A stretch of DNA of 64,000 bases from Ruminiclostridium cellobioparum subsp. termitidis CT1112 (GTDB lineage: Bacteria; Bacillota; Clostridia; Acetivibrionales; DSM-1351): the NCBI RefSeq assembly GCF_000350485.1, contig NZ_AORV01000042.1, forward strand, positions 21,450-85,449. Reading direction: 5' to 3'. Under the pieces are notes generated by a model. The model was given only the letters and a program-made list of their open reading frames with translations, made no database searches and was not told the DNA's origin. Every line of letters begins with the position of its first letter. Position 1 is the stretch's first letter. Made by a program: the position numbers and the translations under genes. Below, one piece after another: positions 35,445-44,268 of this stretch.

Positions 35445-36575
35445 CTAATCCGCCCTCCTCCACACCGTCCGGTTGACATAATCCGTGTAGCTCATGATAA
35501 TTTTTACCACCTTATCAGATACATTGGAAACATTGTAGTCCTCAACCGGCTTTCCTGCTGGGGCTTTGCCGCCCGCACCGCCTGTTGCAATATCCACCGA
35601 CTGCAATACCCTGTGTGCCTTGAGACCGGATAATATGAGCACCCCTTCATCCATGCCCTCAGGCCTCTCATGGGCATTTCGGATGGTAACGGCAGGAAAG
35701 GAAAGCAGGGAAGCCTCTTCCATAATGGTTCCGCTGTCTGATATTACACAAAATGCATTTGTCTGGAGTTTTATGTAGTCAAAGAAACCCAATGGTTTAA
35801 TCCACTGGATTTTAGGATCTAAGAGAGCTTTATCCAGCAGCATTACTTTCTTCATGGTTCTTGGATGAGTTGATACAATAATTCTTTTACCGTATTCTGA
35901 GGCAATGGCATTCAAGCTTTCAATAAAAGCCTTGAAATTCATATCCGAATCAATATTTTCCTCCCTATGTGCGCTGACCACAAAATATTCTTTTGGCTGA
36001 AGCTTCATCCTGGCCAGTACCTGGGATTTATCAATGTCATTTTTATAAAATTCCAACACTTCCAGCATTGATGAACCGGTTTTTATGACAGTCTCACCTC
36101 TAATGCCCTCCTGGAGCAAATACCTTCTTGCATGCTCCGATATTGGCATATTGATATCGCTTAAATGATCCACTATTTTACGGTTTATTTCTTCGGGTAC
36201 TCTCTGGTCAAAGCAGCGGTTTCCGGCTTCCATATGAAAGATGGGTATCTTTTTCCTCTTGGCGGCGATGACGGACAGGCAGCTGTTTGTATCTCCATAA
36301 ATCAGGACTGCATCAGGCTTCTCGGCTTCTAAAACTTCATCTGCCTTGATCAGAACCTTTGCAATTGTCTCAACAGGTGATTTTCCGGCAGAATTTAAAT
36401 AGTACTGAGGCTTTCTTATACGCATTTCTTCAAAAAATATCTCATTAAGTTCATAGTCAAAATTCTGCCCGGTATGGACAAGTATATGCTCGGTACATTT
36501 ATCAAGCCTGTCAATGACTCTGCTCAATTTAATGATTTCCGGCCGGGTGCCCACTATGGTCATCACTTTCAGCAT
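35445..36575 (-). CDS. UDP-N-acetylglucosamine 2-epimerase-like enzyme (WecB/FnlC type)
   Basis: 376 residues, GT-B fold non-hydrolysing 2-epimerase. Typical motifs: VGTRPEIIKLSRVI, HTGQNFDYELNEIFF, VLIYGDTNSCLSVIAAKRKKIP, HMEAGNRCFDQRVPEEINRKIVD, and VSAHREENID. The RCFDQRVPEEINR form is characteristic of the branch that acts on 6-deoxy-hexosamine products (CapG/WbjD/FnlC). AAGGGG precedes the ATG. It sits between the dehydratase and the reductase. Confidence 0.88.
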   Translation of the reverse strand: MLKVMTIVGTRPEIIKLSRVIDRLDKCTEHILVHTGQNFDYELNEIFFEEMRIRKPQYYLNSAGKSPVETIAKVLIKADEVLEAEKPDAVLIYGDTNSCLSVIAAKRKKIPIFHMEAGNRCFDQRVPEEINRKIVDHLSDINMPISEHARRYLLQEGIRGETVIKTGSSMLEVLEFYKNDIDKSQVLARMKLQPKEYFVVSAHREENIDSDMNFKAFIESLNAIASEYGKRIIVSTHPRTMKKVMLLDKALLDPKIQWIKPLGFFDYIKLQTNAFCVISDSGTIMEEASLLSFPAVTIRNAHERPEGMDEGVLILSGLKAHRVLQSVDIATGGAGGKAPAGKPVEDYNVSNVSDKVVKIIMSYTDYVNRTVWRRAD

Positions 36576-36578
36576 ATG

Positions 36579-37601
36579 TCAAACCCCTTTTATTTGTTTT
36601 AATTCCTTTTGGATATAATCCAGGCTCAGGAGCAGTTTCTTTAGCTCATCACCGGTGAGCCTCCGGGTATTATGGGAATTGTAATCGTTTAAACCGGCCG
36701 TTCTGCTGTTGCCGCAGCTGATATACTTATCATAGTTGAGATCCCTGTTGTCTGCCGGTATTCTGTAGTAATCCCCCAGATCTTCAGCTATTGACATCTC
36801 TTCCCTTGTCAATAATGTCTCGTATAATTTTTCGCCGTGGCGTGTGCCTATGATCCTTATTTCATTCCCGGCATTGAAAATATCCTTCAGTGCCTCAGCC
36901 AGCTCCAGTATCGTTGCAGCGGGTGCTTTTTGGACAAATATGTCCCCCGGCTTTGCATTATTGAAGGCATAAAGTACTAAATCAATGGCATTTTCCAGTG
37001 ACATCATAAACCTTGTCATATTTGGATCTGTGACAGTCAAAGGCACCCCTTCGGCTATCTGCCGGACAAACAACGGTATAACCGACCCTCTGGAAGCCAT
37101 TACGTTGCCGTACCTGGTTCCGCACAAAACCGTTTCATCTTCATTTATATTTCTTGAGGTAGCCACCATTACCTTTTCCAGCAGCGCTTTGGACATTCCC
37201 ATGGCGTTGATCGGGTAGACAGCCTTGTCGGTGCTTAATACAATTACCTTCTTTACTTTATTTTCAATAGCTGTATTCAGAAGATTCTCAGTTCCGATTA
37301 TATTGGTCCTGACTGCCTCCATGGGATAAAACTCGCAGGAGGGCACCTGTTTTAACGCAGCCGCATGGAAAACAAAGTCCACTCCCTTTAAGGCTTTGTA
37401 TATGGAGTTGTAATCTCTCACATCTCCGATATAAAATTTAACCTTCTCATTGTTCAGTTCACGGCGCATGTCATACTGCTTTTTCTCGTCTCTGCTGAAT
37501 ATACGGATTTCTTTAATATCGGTATTAATAAATCTATTAAGTACGGCATTGCCGAAAGAACCGGTCCCTCCGGTGATAAGCAAAGTTTTTCCGGTAAACA
37601 T
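36579..37601 (-). CDS. UDP-N-acetylglucosamine 4,6-dehydratase/5-epimerase (CapE/FnlA type)
   Basis: 340 residues, FlaA1-like SDR. Rossmann motif ITGGTGSFGNAVL, FHAAALKQVPSCEFYPMEA, catalytic stretch STDKAVYPINAMGMSKALLEK (Met in place of the usual Tyr of YxxxK, as in this family), GTRYGNVMASRGSVIPLF. It makes the 4-keto-6-deoxy-L intermediate from UDP-GlcNAc. I start it at 37601 (MFTGKTLLITGG), with GGGAGA upstream; longer in-frame starts give an unlikely extension. The epimerase gene follows after 3 bases. Confidence 0.9.
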   Translation of the reverse strand: MFTGKTLLITGGTGSFGNAVLNRFINTDIKEIRIFSRDEKKQYDMRRELNNEKVKFYIGDVRDYNSIYKALKGVDFVFHAAALKQVPSCEFYPMEAVRTNIIGTENLLNTAIENKVKKVIVLSTDKAVYPINAMGMSKALLEKVMVATSRNINEDETVLCGTRYGNVMASRGSVIPLFVRQIAEGVPLTVTDPNMTRFMMSLENAIDLVLYAFNNAKPGDIFVQKAPAATILELAEALKDIFNAGNEIRIIGTRHGEKLYETLLTREEMSIAEDLGDYYRIPADNRDLNYDKYISCGNSRTAGLNDYNSHNTRRLTGDELKKLLLSLDYIQKELKQIKGV

Positions 37602-37638
37602 ACAATCTCCCATCCCGCCAGGTTGTGCAAAATAGTTG

Positions 37639-38730
37639 CTATATGGCGTAACAAACCGTTTCGTGCAGGCCATTTGAATAATGTCTGATATAAATATTAT
37701 AGGAGGCCGGCAGGGTCCGGATAAGCAAGGGCAGCTCCCATATATCGGCAGCTTTATGATAAATTGATATGGCAAGCTTTGGATGATTTTCAGCGATTGT
37801 GTTTTTCATTCCATAAAGAGCTTCTTTTTCAGCCCCTTCAATATCCAGCTTTATATATGTCGGTTTATGCTCCCCTACCACATCATCAAGCCTGACCAGT
37901 GAGATATTATCCCCGCCGGTATCGGAAATAGCCGAGGCGCTGTTTCCATGGCTGTCAAAGCTTATTTCTCCGGCTTTCGAATACAGGCCCGCATTAAACA
38001 GCTTCAGACGGTTACAATACATATGCGCAACACTTTTTGTTAAATTGCTGAAATTTTGTTTATCTGGTTCAAAACCATATATGTAATCAAATTTATTATC
38101 AACGCTGTTAACAAAATCAGCTATGGTCTCTCCGTTGTACACTCCTCCGTCAACAAAGCACTCCCTGTCGGTCAAGGCAAATATATCCGAAGGAAAATAC
38201 TGTTTCTGACTTATAATATTATCAAAGATTGAAAAATCCATGGTAATCCTGTGTTTCAAAATATTCATGAATACTGATTTGGAAAGGCTGTCGGCCAAAA
38301 ATTCATATACGGCGTCAATTTTATCCCGGTTCTCTTTAAGCAGGGAGATATTATAAAAATTCTTTTCCCACATCATTACAGGGAAATATTGAACCTTCTT
38401 ATAACCCAGGCTTATGAGCCTATGATAAATATCCATAGGGTTGGGAAGACATATGAGGACAATATATCCATATCCCGCATCCCGTCCGAGTTCTTCAAGG
38501 GATATGACCTTTATTCCGTTGACATATGTTCCCTGTTTGGTTTTGTTATCATCAACAAAGCAGTGTATGTTACAGGCTTTTTCTTTTAAAATGCAGCTTG
38601 TAACATATCCGATGCCTCCGGCACCATATAACACTATATTACCTTTCTGAAAGGATTCAATTAAGTCAGTGTATATTTTATCTTTATCTCCGGTTTCCAT
38701 GCCGCATATCTGTTCCAACATTTCCATCAT
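37639..38730 (-). CDS. FkbM-family methyltransferase with N-terminal Rossmann domain
   Basis: 363 residues. N-terminal part (about 25-130) is a PglD/CoA-binding-like Rossmann region (NIVLYGAGGIGYVTSCILKE, CFVDDNKTKQGTYVNG). The C-terminal part (about 185-350) is FkbM-type: CFVDGGVYNGETIADF, IYGFEPDKQNFSNL, and YIKLDIEGAEKEAL with the SAM-binding acidic residues. It probably O-methylates a sugar of the surface polysaccharide. AAGGG precedes the ATG. It is between the glycosyltransferase and dehydratase genes. Confidence 0.85.
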   Translation of the reverse strand: MMEMLEQICGMETGDKDKIYTDLIESFQKGNIVLYGAGGIGYVTSCILKEKACNIHCFVDDNKTKQGTYVNGIKVISLEELGRDAGYGYIVLICLPNPMDIYHRLISLGYKKVQYFPVMMWEKNFYNISLLKENRDKIDAVYEFLADSLSKSVFMNILKHRITMDFSIFDNIISQKQYFPSDIFALTDRECFVDGGVYNGETIADFVNSVDNKFDYIYGFEPDKQNFSNLTKSVAHMYCNRLKLFNAGLYSKAGEISFDSHGNSASAISDTGGDNISLVRLDDVVGEHKPTYIKLDIEGAEKEALYGMKNTIAENHPKLAISIYHKAADIWELPLLIRTLPASYNIYIRHYSNGLHETVCYAI

Positions 38731-38742
38731 ATTGATTACCCT

Positions 38743-39756
38743 TTACGATTCATTCAGAAGATTTTTATACTCTGTTTCCAGCTCAACCAATTCATTTCGT
38801 AAAGTATCTCCCTGTGTCAGCCCCTGGTGAATATACAGCATTCCTTCGTCTATAAAGACACGCATGCATACCTTTATCTGCTCTTTACTGATAGTGTGTT
38901 TTAAATGGCGGGGTATTCCCCTAAAATTCATATATTCGGTTATTTTTTTATAAAAATGTGAAGCGATTGAATAGTTTTTAAGCTGTTCCCTGTTTTCTGA
39001 GCTGCTCCACTCTATGGCAGGCAAATATGCAGCTTCATTAAAATTTTCAATGATATAGTCATACACTACCAGGGATGACTTGATTCTTTCCTCCAGGTTA
39101 TGGGAACAGTTGTTTTGGTGCAGCCTGTAATAAATCAGGCTTTCATTTATCATTCCGTATTTCATGCCATTCCTGATAAAATTAAGTGAGTTTATGGTAT
39201 CGCAGGAATGGTCATTATTCCTGTATATACTCCAGGTAATACCGCTTTTTCGGAAAAAATCAAGTCTGTACAAACCGTTCATGGGAATAACCCCAGAGGC
39301 GTTTGCAAATATGCTGCCGACCATATCATCAAGTGTGGGATTAGAATAATTCCAACAGGATGTGAATTCATTATTTTCATTTATGATCTTAAAATTGCAA
39401 TAAACATAATCATTATTGGTTTTTTCCAAATAGTCAACGAATTTTTCAATGGCATCGGCCTGAACATAGTCATCGGATGCAATCCATTGAAAATACTTTC
39501 CTCCCGCCTGCTGAATAATTTCCTGAATGGCCTGCGAAGGACCGCCGCTGTTTTTCTCATGATAAATGCACCTTACGTTTTCATTGCATTTCTCCAATTC
39601 CCTAAGTATCTCAATGGAGCCATCGGTAGAGCAGTCATCGATAATAATTATTTCTAAATTCCTGTACGACTGGTTAAGATATGACTCAACACAATTCTCT
39701 AAAAATTTAATACAATTATAATTAATGATCCCTACAGTAACCACTGGCAAGCACAA
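38743..39756 (-). CDS. Family 2 glycosyltransferase
   Basis: About 337 residues, GT-A fold: VTVGIINYNCIKFLENCVESYL, IIIIDDCSTDGSIEIL (nucleotide binding), WIASDDYVQADAIEKF (metal-binding DD). The C-terminal third is helical without a membrane segment. I favour the TTG at 39756 because GGGAGG lies 8 bases upstream; a GTG at 39774 would overlap its own ribosome site. First gene of the polysaccharide block; the acceptor is unknown. It is followed after 12 bases by the methyltransferase. Confidence 0.87.
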   Translation of the reverse strand: MCLPVVTVGIINYNCIKFLENCVESYLNQSYRNLEIIIIDDCSTDGSIEILRELEKCNENVRCIYHEKNSGGPSQAIQEIIQQAGGKYFQWIASDDYVQADAIEKFVDYLEKTNNDYVYCNFKIINENNEFTSCWNYSNPTLDDMVGSIFANASGVIPMNGLYRLDFFRKSGITWSIYRNNDHSCDTINSLNFIRNGMKYGMINESLIYYRLHQNNCSHNLEERIKSSLVVYDYIIENFNEAAYLPAIEWSSSENREQLKNYSIASHFYKKITEYMNFRGIPRHLKHTISKEQIKVCMRVFIDEGMLYIHQGLTQGDTLRNELVELETEYKNLLNES

Positions 39757-40005
39757 AGGACTTTCCTCCCACACCTCTTATTTGTATTAAGCCGGTTTTC
39801 AATATACCAGGCGTAAATCATATTTATTTAGTAATAAGTTATGGATTGAAAGTAAATTTTGTTACAGAAATTTAAATTTTATTAGGTTTATTACTTTCGC
39901 CTGAAAGCCTATAATCACTTCTATGTTGTAAAATACAGCCCAGCCATATTTGACAAATTATAAAAGCAGGGTTGCTGAACTGCCCCTGCTCATGATTTAA
40001 AAAAT

Positions 40006-40036
40006 AACAAAATAAAAGCAAGGGTTATAACCTTGC
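40006..40036 (-). terminator. Terminator of the coiled-coil gene
   Basis: Minus strand GCAAGG / CCTTGC hairpin with a 7-base loop followed by TTTTATTTTG, 17 bases after the stop. Nearby AGCAGGG/CCCTGCT (39964-39990) is a second hairpin. Confidence 0.7.
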
Positions 40037-40052
40037 CTATGTATTAACTATT

Positions 40053-40508
40053 TTATTTTTTGAGTTTACTTTCGGTATCTGTCCTGAATTCCATCAAGTC
40101 GGCAACCGCATCATTGATGCTTGCTATTTTACCATCCAGTTCATTAAAACGCTTCATTGTCTGCTTCTCAAAGGCATCCAGTTTATCAGACAATTTAATT
40201 TGAGATAATTCCAAATTTTTTTGTCCCTGAAATAATTCTTCCTGTCCTTTAAATAATTCTTTTTGCCCTTGAAATAATTCTTTTTGTCCTTGAACTAATC
40301 CTTCTTGACCCTGGAATAATTCTTTTTGCCCTTGAACTAATCCTTCTTGACCCTGGAATAATTCTTTTTGCCCTTGAACTAATCCTTCTTGACCCTGGAA
40401 TAATTCTTTTTGTCCTTGAACTAATCCTTCTTGACCTAGTTTCAATCCCTTTATATCTGACTCCATACCGCTTAACTTCTCAAGAATGAGTTTTAACGTT
40501 TCTTCCAT
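40053..40508 (-). CDS. Coiled-coil protein with 14-residue tandem repeats
   Basis: 151 residues. The central part consists of repeats GQEGLVQGQKELFQ (four near-identical copies) and shorter GQKELF-type units, i.e. seven-residue periodicity expected to form a long coiled coil; a C-terminal helical part (KLSDKLDAFEKQTMKRFNELDGKI) also fits a coiled coil. No signal peptide or membrane segment. Similar hypothetical proteins are often annotated only as coiled-coil or apolipoprotein-like. GGAGGGG is 8 bases before the chosen ATG at 40508. Function unknown. Confidence 0.75.
   Translation of the reverse strand: MEETLKLILEKLSGMESDIKGLKLGQEGLVQGQKELFQGQEGLVQGQKELFQGQEGLVQGQKELFQGQEGLVQGQKELFQGQKELFKGQEELFQGQKNLELSQIKLSDKLDAFEKQTMKRFNELDGKIASINDAVADLMEFRTDTESKLKK
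40249..40437. repeat. 42-bp tandem repeat inside the coiled-coil gene
   Basis: A 42-base unit beginning TGAACTAATCCTTCTTGACC recurs at 40291, 40333, 40375 and partly 40417, nearly identical at the DNA level, with shorter 21-base derivatives at 40228-40290. DNA-level identity implies recent slippage or recombination, so copy number probably varies between strains. Confidence 0.9.
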
Positions 40509-40636
40509 GAGCATACCCCTCCAGAAAATAATTATATCATGGGTAGAAAGTTATATCTATACTTTTTCAAGCTTTATACCACATATTTACTTATGTTCTT
40601 ATATCTTTCTTTAACTATGCAATAATGCAATAAATA

Positions 40637-41584
40637 TCATCCTAAAAGAATTTCTTCCCTTTCCCTGAAATATTTCGCAGACTGCATCACAAGGCTGTCA
40701 AGAGATGCTTTGTCCGGTTTCCCATACATTGCAGGATAAGGTGCTCCTCCAGGTCCAAGTGGTTCGGGGGTTACATACCGACCTTCGGTGTTATAACCAA
40801 TCAGATATAATGCCATAATTATTGTATCAAGGTCCATAGCTCCGTCTCCTAATGCACACCTGTTACTGTCGGCCATATGGAGATTAACCAGCTTCTCCCC
40901 CGCCTCAATTATTGCCTCTCCTATGTGGCTTTCCTCCGACTGCATATGATATACATCTCCATTAATATGAGCTATACCGGGATGATTTACCGCTTTTATA
41001 TACTTTATGGCATCATCCACTGTATGTATGAAACTGATTTCGGCGGAACGCACAGGCTCAATTGCAGCTTTCACATCATACTTGACAAATATGTCAGCGA
41101 TGCCTCTTATAGTCTCTACACTTCTCTCAAATTCCATATTGTCATACGCCAAAGGCCTGCCGCAGTCGCCCGGCAATACCAGCATATATGAGCCTCCCAC
41201 GGCAGCAGTGAATGGGACTTCCCGTCTTATATAATCTATCGCTCCCTGTCTTTGTATCGCTCTGTTGCTTGACAGGTCATTGTCGTCGGAAAACATGCCG
41301 CAAACTCCTGCAACCTTTATGTCAAATTTGCCAAGTACTTTTAAAACCTCATCGGCATTATATCCAAGATCCGTACTGTAGTGGTTGCCATGGAGTTCTA
41401 TATACTTGATGCCTGCCTTAAAAAGACGTTCAGCCGATTCTTCCAGATTTTCAACACCAAAGCCCCAATTACTCCAGGACAGATTCAGCCTTCTCTTAAG
41501 CTTTTCAGGGTTATTTTTCTTTAATTTAAGAAAGGCCCTCTTTATTTTCTCATTTGTAATTTCATAATTTTGCTTCTTCATCAT
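40637..41584 (-). CDS. TIM-barrel sugar isomerase/epimerase-like protein
   Basis: 315 residues, xylose-isomerase-like/AP-endonuclease-2 fold. Recognisable metal-site segments: GIKYIELHGNHY, VKAAIEPVRS, GIAHINGDVYHM and LVNLHMADSNR. GAAGGGAAG precedes the start ATG pair at 41584. Last gene of the L-rhamnose-type operon. The substrate is not known; a sugar or sugar-derived intermediate is likely. Some related enzymes act in cleavage of C-glycosides, but no residue-level evidence points there. Confidence 0.8.
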   Translation of the reverse strand: MMKKQNYEITNEKIKRAFLKLKKNNPEKLKRRLNLSWSNWGFGVENLEESAERLFKAGIKYIELHGNHYSTDLGYNADEVLKVLGKFDIKVAGVCGMFSDDNDLSSNRAIQRQGAIDYIRREVPFTAAVGGSYMLVLPGDCGRPLAYDNMEFERSVETIRGIADIFVKYDVKAAIEPVRSAEISFIHTVDDAIKYIKAVNHPGIAHINGDVYHMQSEESHIGEAIIEAGEKLVNLHMADSNRCALGDGAMDLDTIIMALYLIGYNTEGRYVTPEPLGPGGAPYPAMYGKPDKASLDSLVMQSAKYFREREEILLG

Positions 41585-41666
41585 TTTCCACTTCCCTTCA
41601 TTACTGCATATTCTTACCCAAGATTTGTTTTATCGATATTTAAATGACCGGTATTCAAAATAGGCT

Positions 41667-42617
41667 TTATATTAAAAAGTCTTCTTGTACAAATTCAATT
41701 TCCAGGGTATCTAGTGCAGTGTTAAGCTGCTCTATGCTGTCGGAGCTCATAAGAGCCAGCATTTGAGGTTCACGCGTCAGGATATAACCCAGCAGTACCT
41801 GTGTAATATCCGTATTGTACTTTGACATGAGCTTCTTGATATGTATCATCAACTCCAGGTTGCCTTTTGTGTAATAAGGGCTCTCCTTAACCGCCTGTTC
41901 TCCTTTTGCATTCAGAATGTGGAAGAAGGCGCTGCAAAGACTCATATATGCAGTCAGCACATTACCGGTATTCTGAGTGTGGTACCTGAGCATTCCGGCA
42001 TCTGCAGTAATCATTGTTGGGTCTGGAAAAGGCTTCATACTGTCTGAACCATAGTTGAAAAGCGCCTGATTCATCACAAAGCCTCTGTAGCCCATTTTTG
42101 TGCAATACTCGTCGGCCTGTCTCATACGCTCGGTTGTCCAGTTCGAGCAGGCGTAATATTGGATTTTGCCTGCTTTCACAAGGCTCTCCATTGTCTCGAT
42201 CAACTCCGGTACCGGACGGTTTACGTCATCTCTGTGGTAACAGTAAATGTCGATGCAATCTACCGACAGCGCCTTTAAACTGAGCGATATGTCATATTCG
42301 ATATCCTTTTTTGAAAGGCGGCTTATGTTCATCGTTTTCAAGGATGGATGACCGCCTTTTGTGATTATCACAATATCGTCACGATGGCCGCGATGACGGA
42401 TCCAGTCCCCCACAACGCGCTCTGCTCTGCCGGTCTCAGGTTCCACCCAATCCGAATATACCCTGGCACAGTCGATCAGATTGCCTCCCTTTTCAACATA
42501 ACTCTCAAGTATTTTGAACGCGTCCTTTCCATCCCAGGAAAGCCCGGCGTTGACAGTTCCAAGGCCTATACGGCTGACTGTCAGATCTGTGCCTCTTATT
42601 TTTAAATATTTATTCAT
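41667..42617 (-). CDS. Aldo/keto reductase
   Basis: 316 residues, (βα)8 NAD(P)H-dependent oxidoreductase. Family features: VSRIGLGTVNAG near the start, GGNLIDCARVYSDW (catalytic Asp/Tyr region), ITKGGH (catalytic Lys), DIYCYHRDD (catalytic His). I start it at 42617 (MNKYLKIRG), with GGAGG ten bases upstream. It is 16 bases after rhaA. It may reduce a sugar or aldehyde formed in this operon (for example lactaldehyde); substrate unproven. Confidence 0.87.
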   Translation of the reverse strand: MNKYLKIRGTDLTVSRIGLGTVNAGLSWDGKDAFKILESYVEKGGNLIDCARVYSDWVEPETGRAERVVGDWIRHRGHRDDIVIITKGGHPSLKTMNISRLSKKDIEYDISLSLKALSVDCIDIYCYHRDDVNRPVPELIETMESLVKAGKIQYYACSNWTTERMRQADEYCTKMGYRGFVMNQALFNYGSDSMKPFPDPTMITADAGMLRYHTQNTGNVLTAYMSLCSAFFHILNAKGEQAVKESPYYTKGNLELMIHIKKLMSKYNTDITQVLLGYILTREPQMLALMSSDSIEQLNTALDTLEIEFVQEDFLI

Positions 42618-42633
42618 CCGAACATATCCTCCA

Positions 42634-43863
42634 CTAAATAATATCTTCAAACCAATTATAGGTTTTTACGCTGTGCTTTTCGCAGTACATATCCCATACA
42701 AAGCCAAACGGGTAGGATTTAAGTTCTTCAAAAAGTGCCAGCCGGCCTGTGAAATTTCCCTCGTGCTCGTACTTCACAAGCTTTTCCCTCGGTTCAAGCA
42801 AAGCCAAGAGCATGGCTTTTTTAGCATTTCGTGCGCCAATAGCCGTTGCTGCAATGCGGTTGATGCTCGCATCGAAGAAATCAAGCCCAACATGAACACG
42901 ATCCAGAGCATTGCAGTATACGATCTCCCTCATAATTGCCTTTGTCTCGTCGTCCAGCATTACCACATGGTCGCTGTCCCATCTTACCGGTCTGCTGACA
43001 TGCAGCAGGATCTCCTGATTGAAAGCCAGATATGAAGATAATTTCGCCGATACCTCTTCAGTGGGATGAAAATGCCCTGTATCCATGCAAATAATACAGT
43101 TTTTCCTGCATGCTACATAATTGCTGTAAAACTCATGCGAACCGGTTACATAGCTTTCACTGCCCAAACCGAACAATTTACTTTCCACCGAATCAATATT
43201 ATATTTCGGATCGATACTTCGGGCGAATATTTCATCCAGTGACTGTTTCAGGCGCAAACGTGGCGAAAGCTTGTCGACAGTATAATCTTTATAGCCGTCG
43301 GGTATCCAGTGATTGGTGATACAGGTCTGTTCCAATTCCTTCCCGAAATACTCCCCAATCTCCCGGCAGCATATTCCGTGCTCCACCCAAAACTTCCTTA
43401 TTTCCTCATTGGCACTTGACAGGGTAAAGCCGTCTTCGGCTTTTGGATGACTGAAATAAGTCGGGTTGAAGTCCAGTCCTATATTTCTGTATTTGGCGAA
43501 ATCCACCCAGAATTTGAAATGCTTTGGTTCCAAGCTGTTCCGCGGTACATCGCCGTCTCCCGGCCTATCAAGATAAACTGCATGAAGAGCGAGCTTTTTT
43601 CTTCCGGGTATAAGTCCAAGCGCCCTGTCAATCTGCTCAATGTACTGCTCGCGGCTTTCAGGTTTTCCCGGTGCACCTCCAAAAGCGGCAATACCTCCGC
43701 TCAAAACGGCATCCGGGTTCTCAAAACCTTTTAAATCATCTATCTGCCAGCAGTGCACCGAAAGTGAAACGCCGTCAAGGCGCTCCATCGCTTTGTCAGT
43801 GTCCACTCCCAATTCGGCATAAACCGACTTTGCAGCCTCGTAGTTTTGCAAAATACTGCCCAT
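42634..43863 (-). CDS. rhaA: L-rhamnose isomerase
   Basis: 409 residues; converts L-rhamnose to L-rhamnulose. Family motifs: VSLSVHCWQIDDLKGFE, GGIAAFGGAPG, LALHAVYLD, GLDFNPTYFSHP, TNHWIPDGYKD, CMDTGHFHPTE, RPVRWDSDHVVMLDDE and HVGLDFFDASINRIAA, containing the metal-binding Glu/Asp/His residues. GGGAGG precedes the ATG. No rhamnulokinase or aldolase is present in the window, so they must be elsewhere, or the operon uses another route. Confidence 0.94.
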   Translation of the reverse strand: MGSILQNYEAAKSVYAELGVDTDKAMERLDGVSLSVHCWQIDDLKGFENPDAVLSGGIAAFGGAPGKPESREQYIEQIDRALGLIPGRKKLALHAVYLDRPGDGDVPRNSLEPKHFKFWVDFAKYRNIGLDFNPTYFSHPKAEDGFTLSSANEEIRKFWVEHGICCREIGEYFGKELEQTCITNHWIPDGYKDYTVDKLSPRLRLKQSLDEIFARSIDPKYNIDSVESKLFGLGSESYVTGSHEFYSNYVACRKNCIICMDTGHFHPTEEVSAKLSSYLAFNQEILLHVSRPVRWDSDHVVMLDDETKAIMREIVYCNALDRVHVGLDFFDASINRIAATAIGARNAKKAMLLALLEPREKLVKYEHEGNFTGRLALFEELKSYPFGFVWDMYCEKHSVKTYNWFEDII

Positions 43864-43881
43864 TATAAAAATCCTCCCTTT

Positions 43882-44235
43882 CTACTCCGCTTTAACCATA
43901 GCAGTCATAATAGCCATTTCAGATTGTGAGGTATCCATCCGGGTGTACTGTACTTTCAGTGGAACATCGGATTTTATTACGATAGCATAAGGCGTATCCA
44001 TTGGTACTGTTTGCCCAGCATTGTTTTTTTGCCTATCCATTCTGATATGTGCAGTTCTTTCCGGCTCGACAACCGAGTTAAAGCCTTCCAGCTTTTCCCT
44101 GTCCTCAAAATACAATGTCATGGATAGGTGCGCAGGCTTTCGGCCGGCGTTCAGCACACAAACCGACTCGTGACTGGGAAAACATCCATTGCTTTTTGAA
44201 TGCCAGTAGGCATCCGGGATCGAATAAGTATACAT
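43882..44235 (-). CDS. Sensory rhodopsin transducer (ASRT) superfamily protein
   Basis: About 117 residues, all-β. It matches the Anabaena sensory rhodopsin transducer family: PDAYWH, SHESVCVLNAGRKPAHLSMT, LYFEDREKLEG, VEPERTAHIRMD, TPYAIVIKSDVPLKVQYTRMDTSQSE. No rhodopsin is in this window. The superfamily has been proposed to be small-molecule (sugar) binding; in this L-rhamnose-type operon a sugar-sensing or sugar-binding role is likely (inference). ATG at 44235 with AGGTGG upstream. Confidence 0.85.
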   Translation of the reverse strand: MYTYSIPDAYWHSKSNGCFPSHESVCVLNAGRKPAHLSMTLYFEDREKLEGFNSVVEPERTAHIRMDRQKNNAGQTVPMDTPYAIVIKSDVPLKVQYTRMDTSQSEMAIMTAMVKAE

Positions 44236-44268
44236 CAATCATTACCACCTGTTTTTAATATTAAGCCA

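Noticed and set aside
40249..40437. Regular repeats that could suggest a CRISPR array
   Set aside because: The 42-bp units are directly adjacent without unique spacers and lie in frame within a coding sequence.
43882..44235. Light-sensing system based on the ASRT-like protein
   Set aside because: No rhodopsin or retinal-synthesis gene is in the window; context is sugar metabolism.
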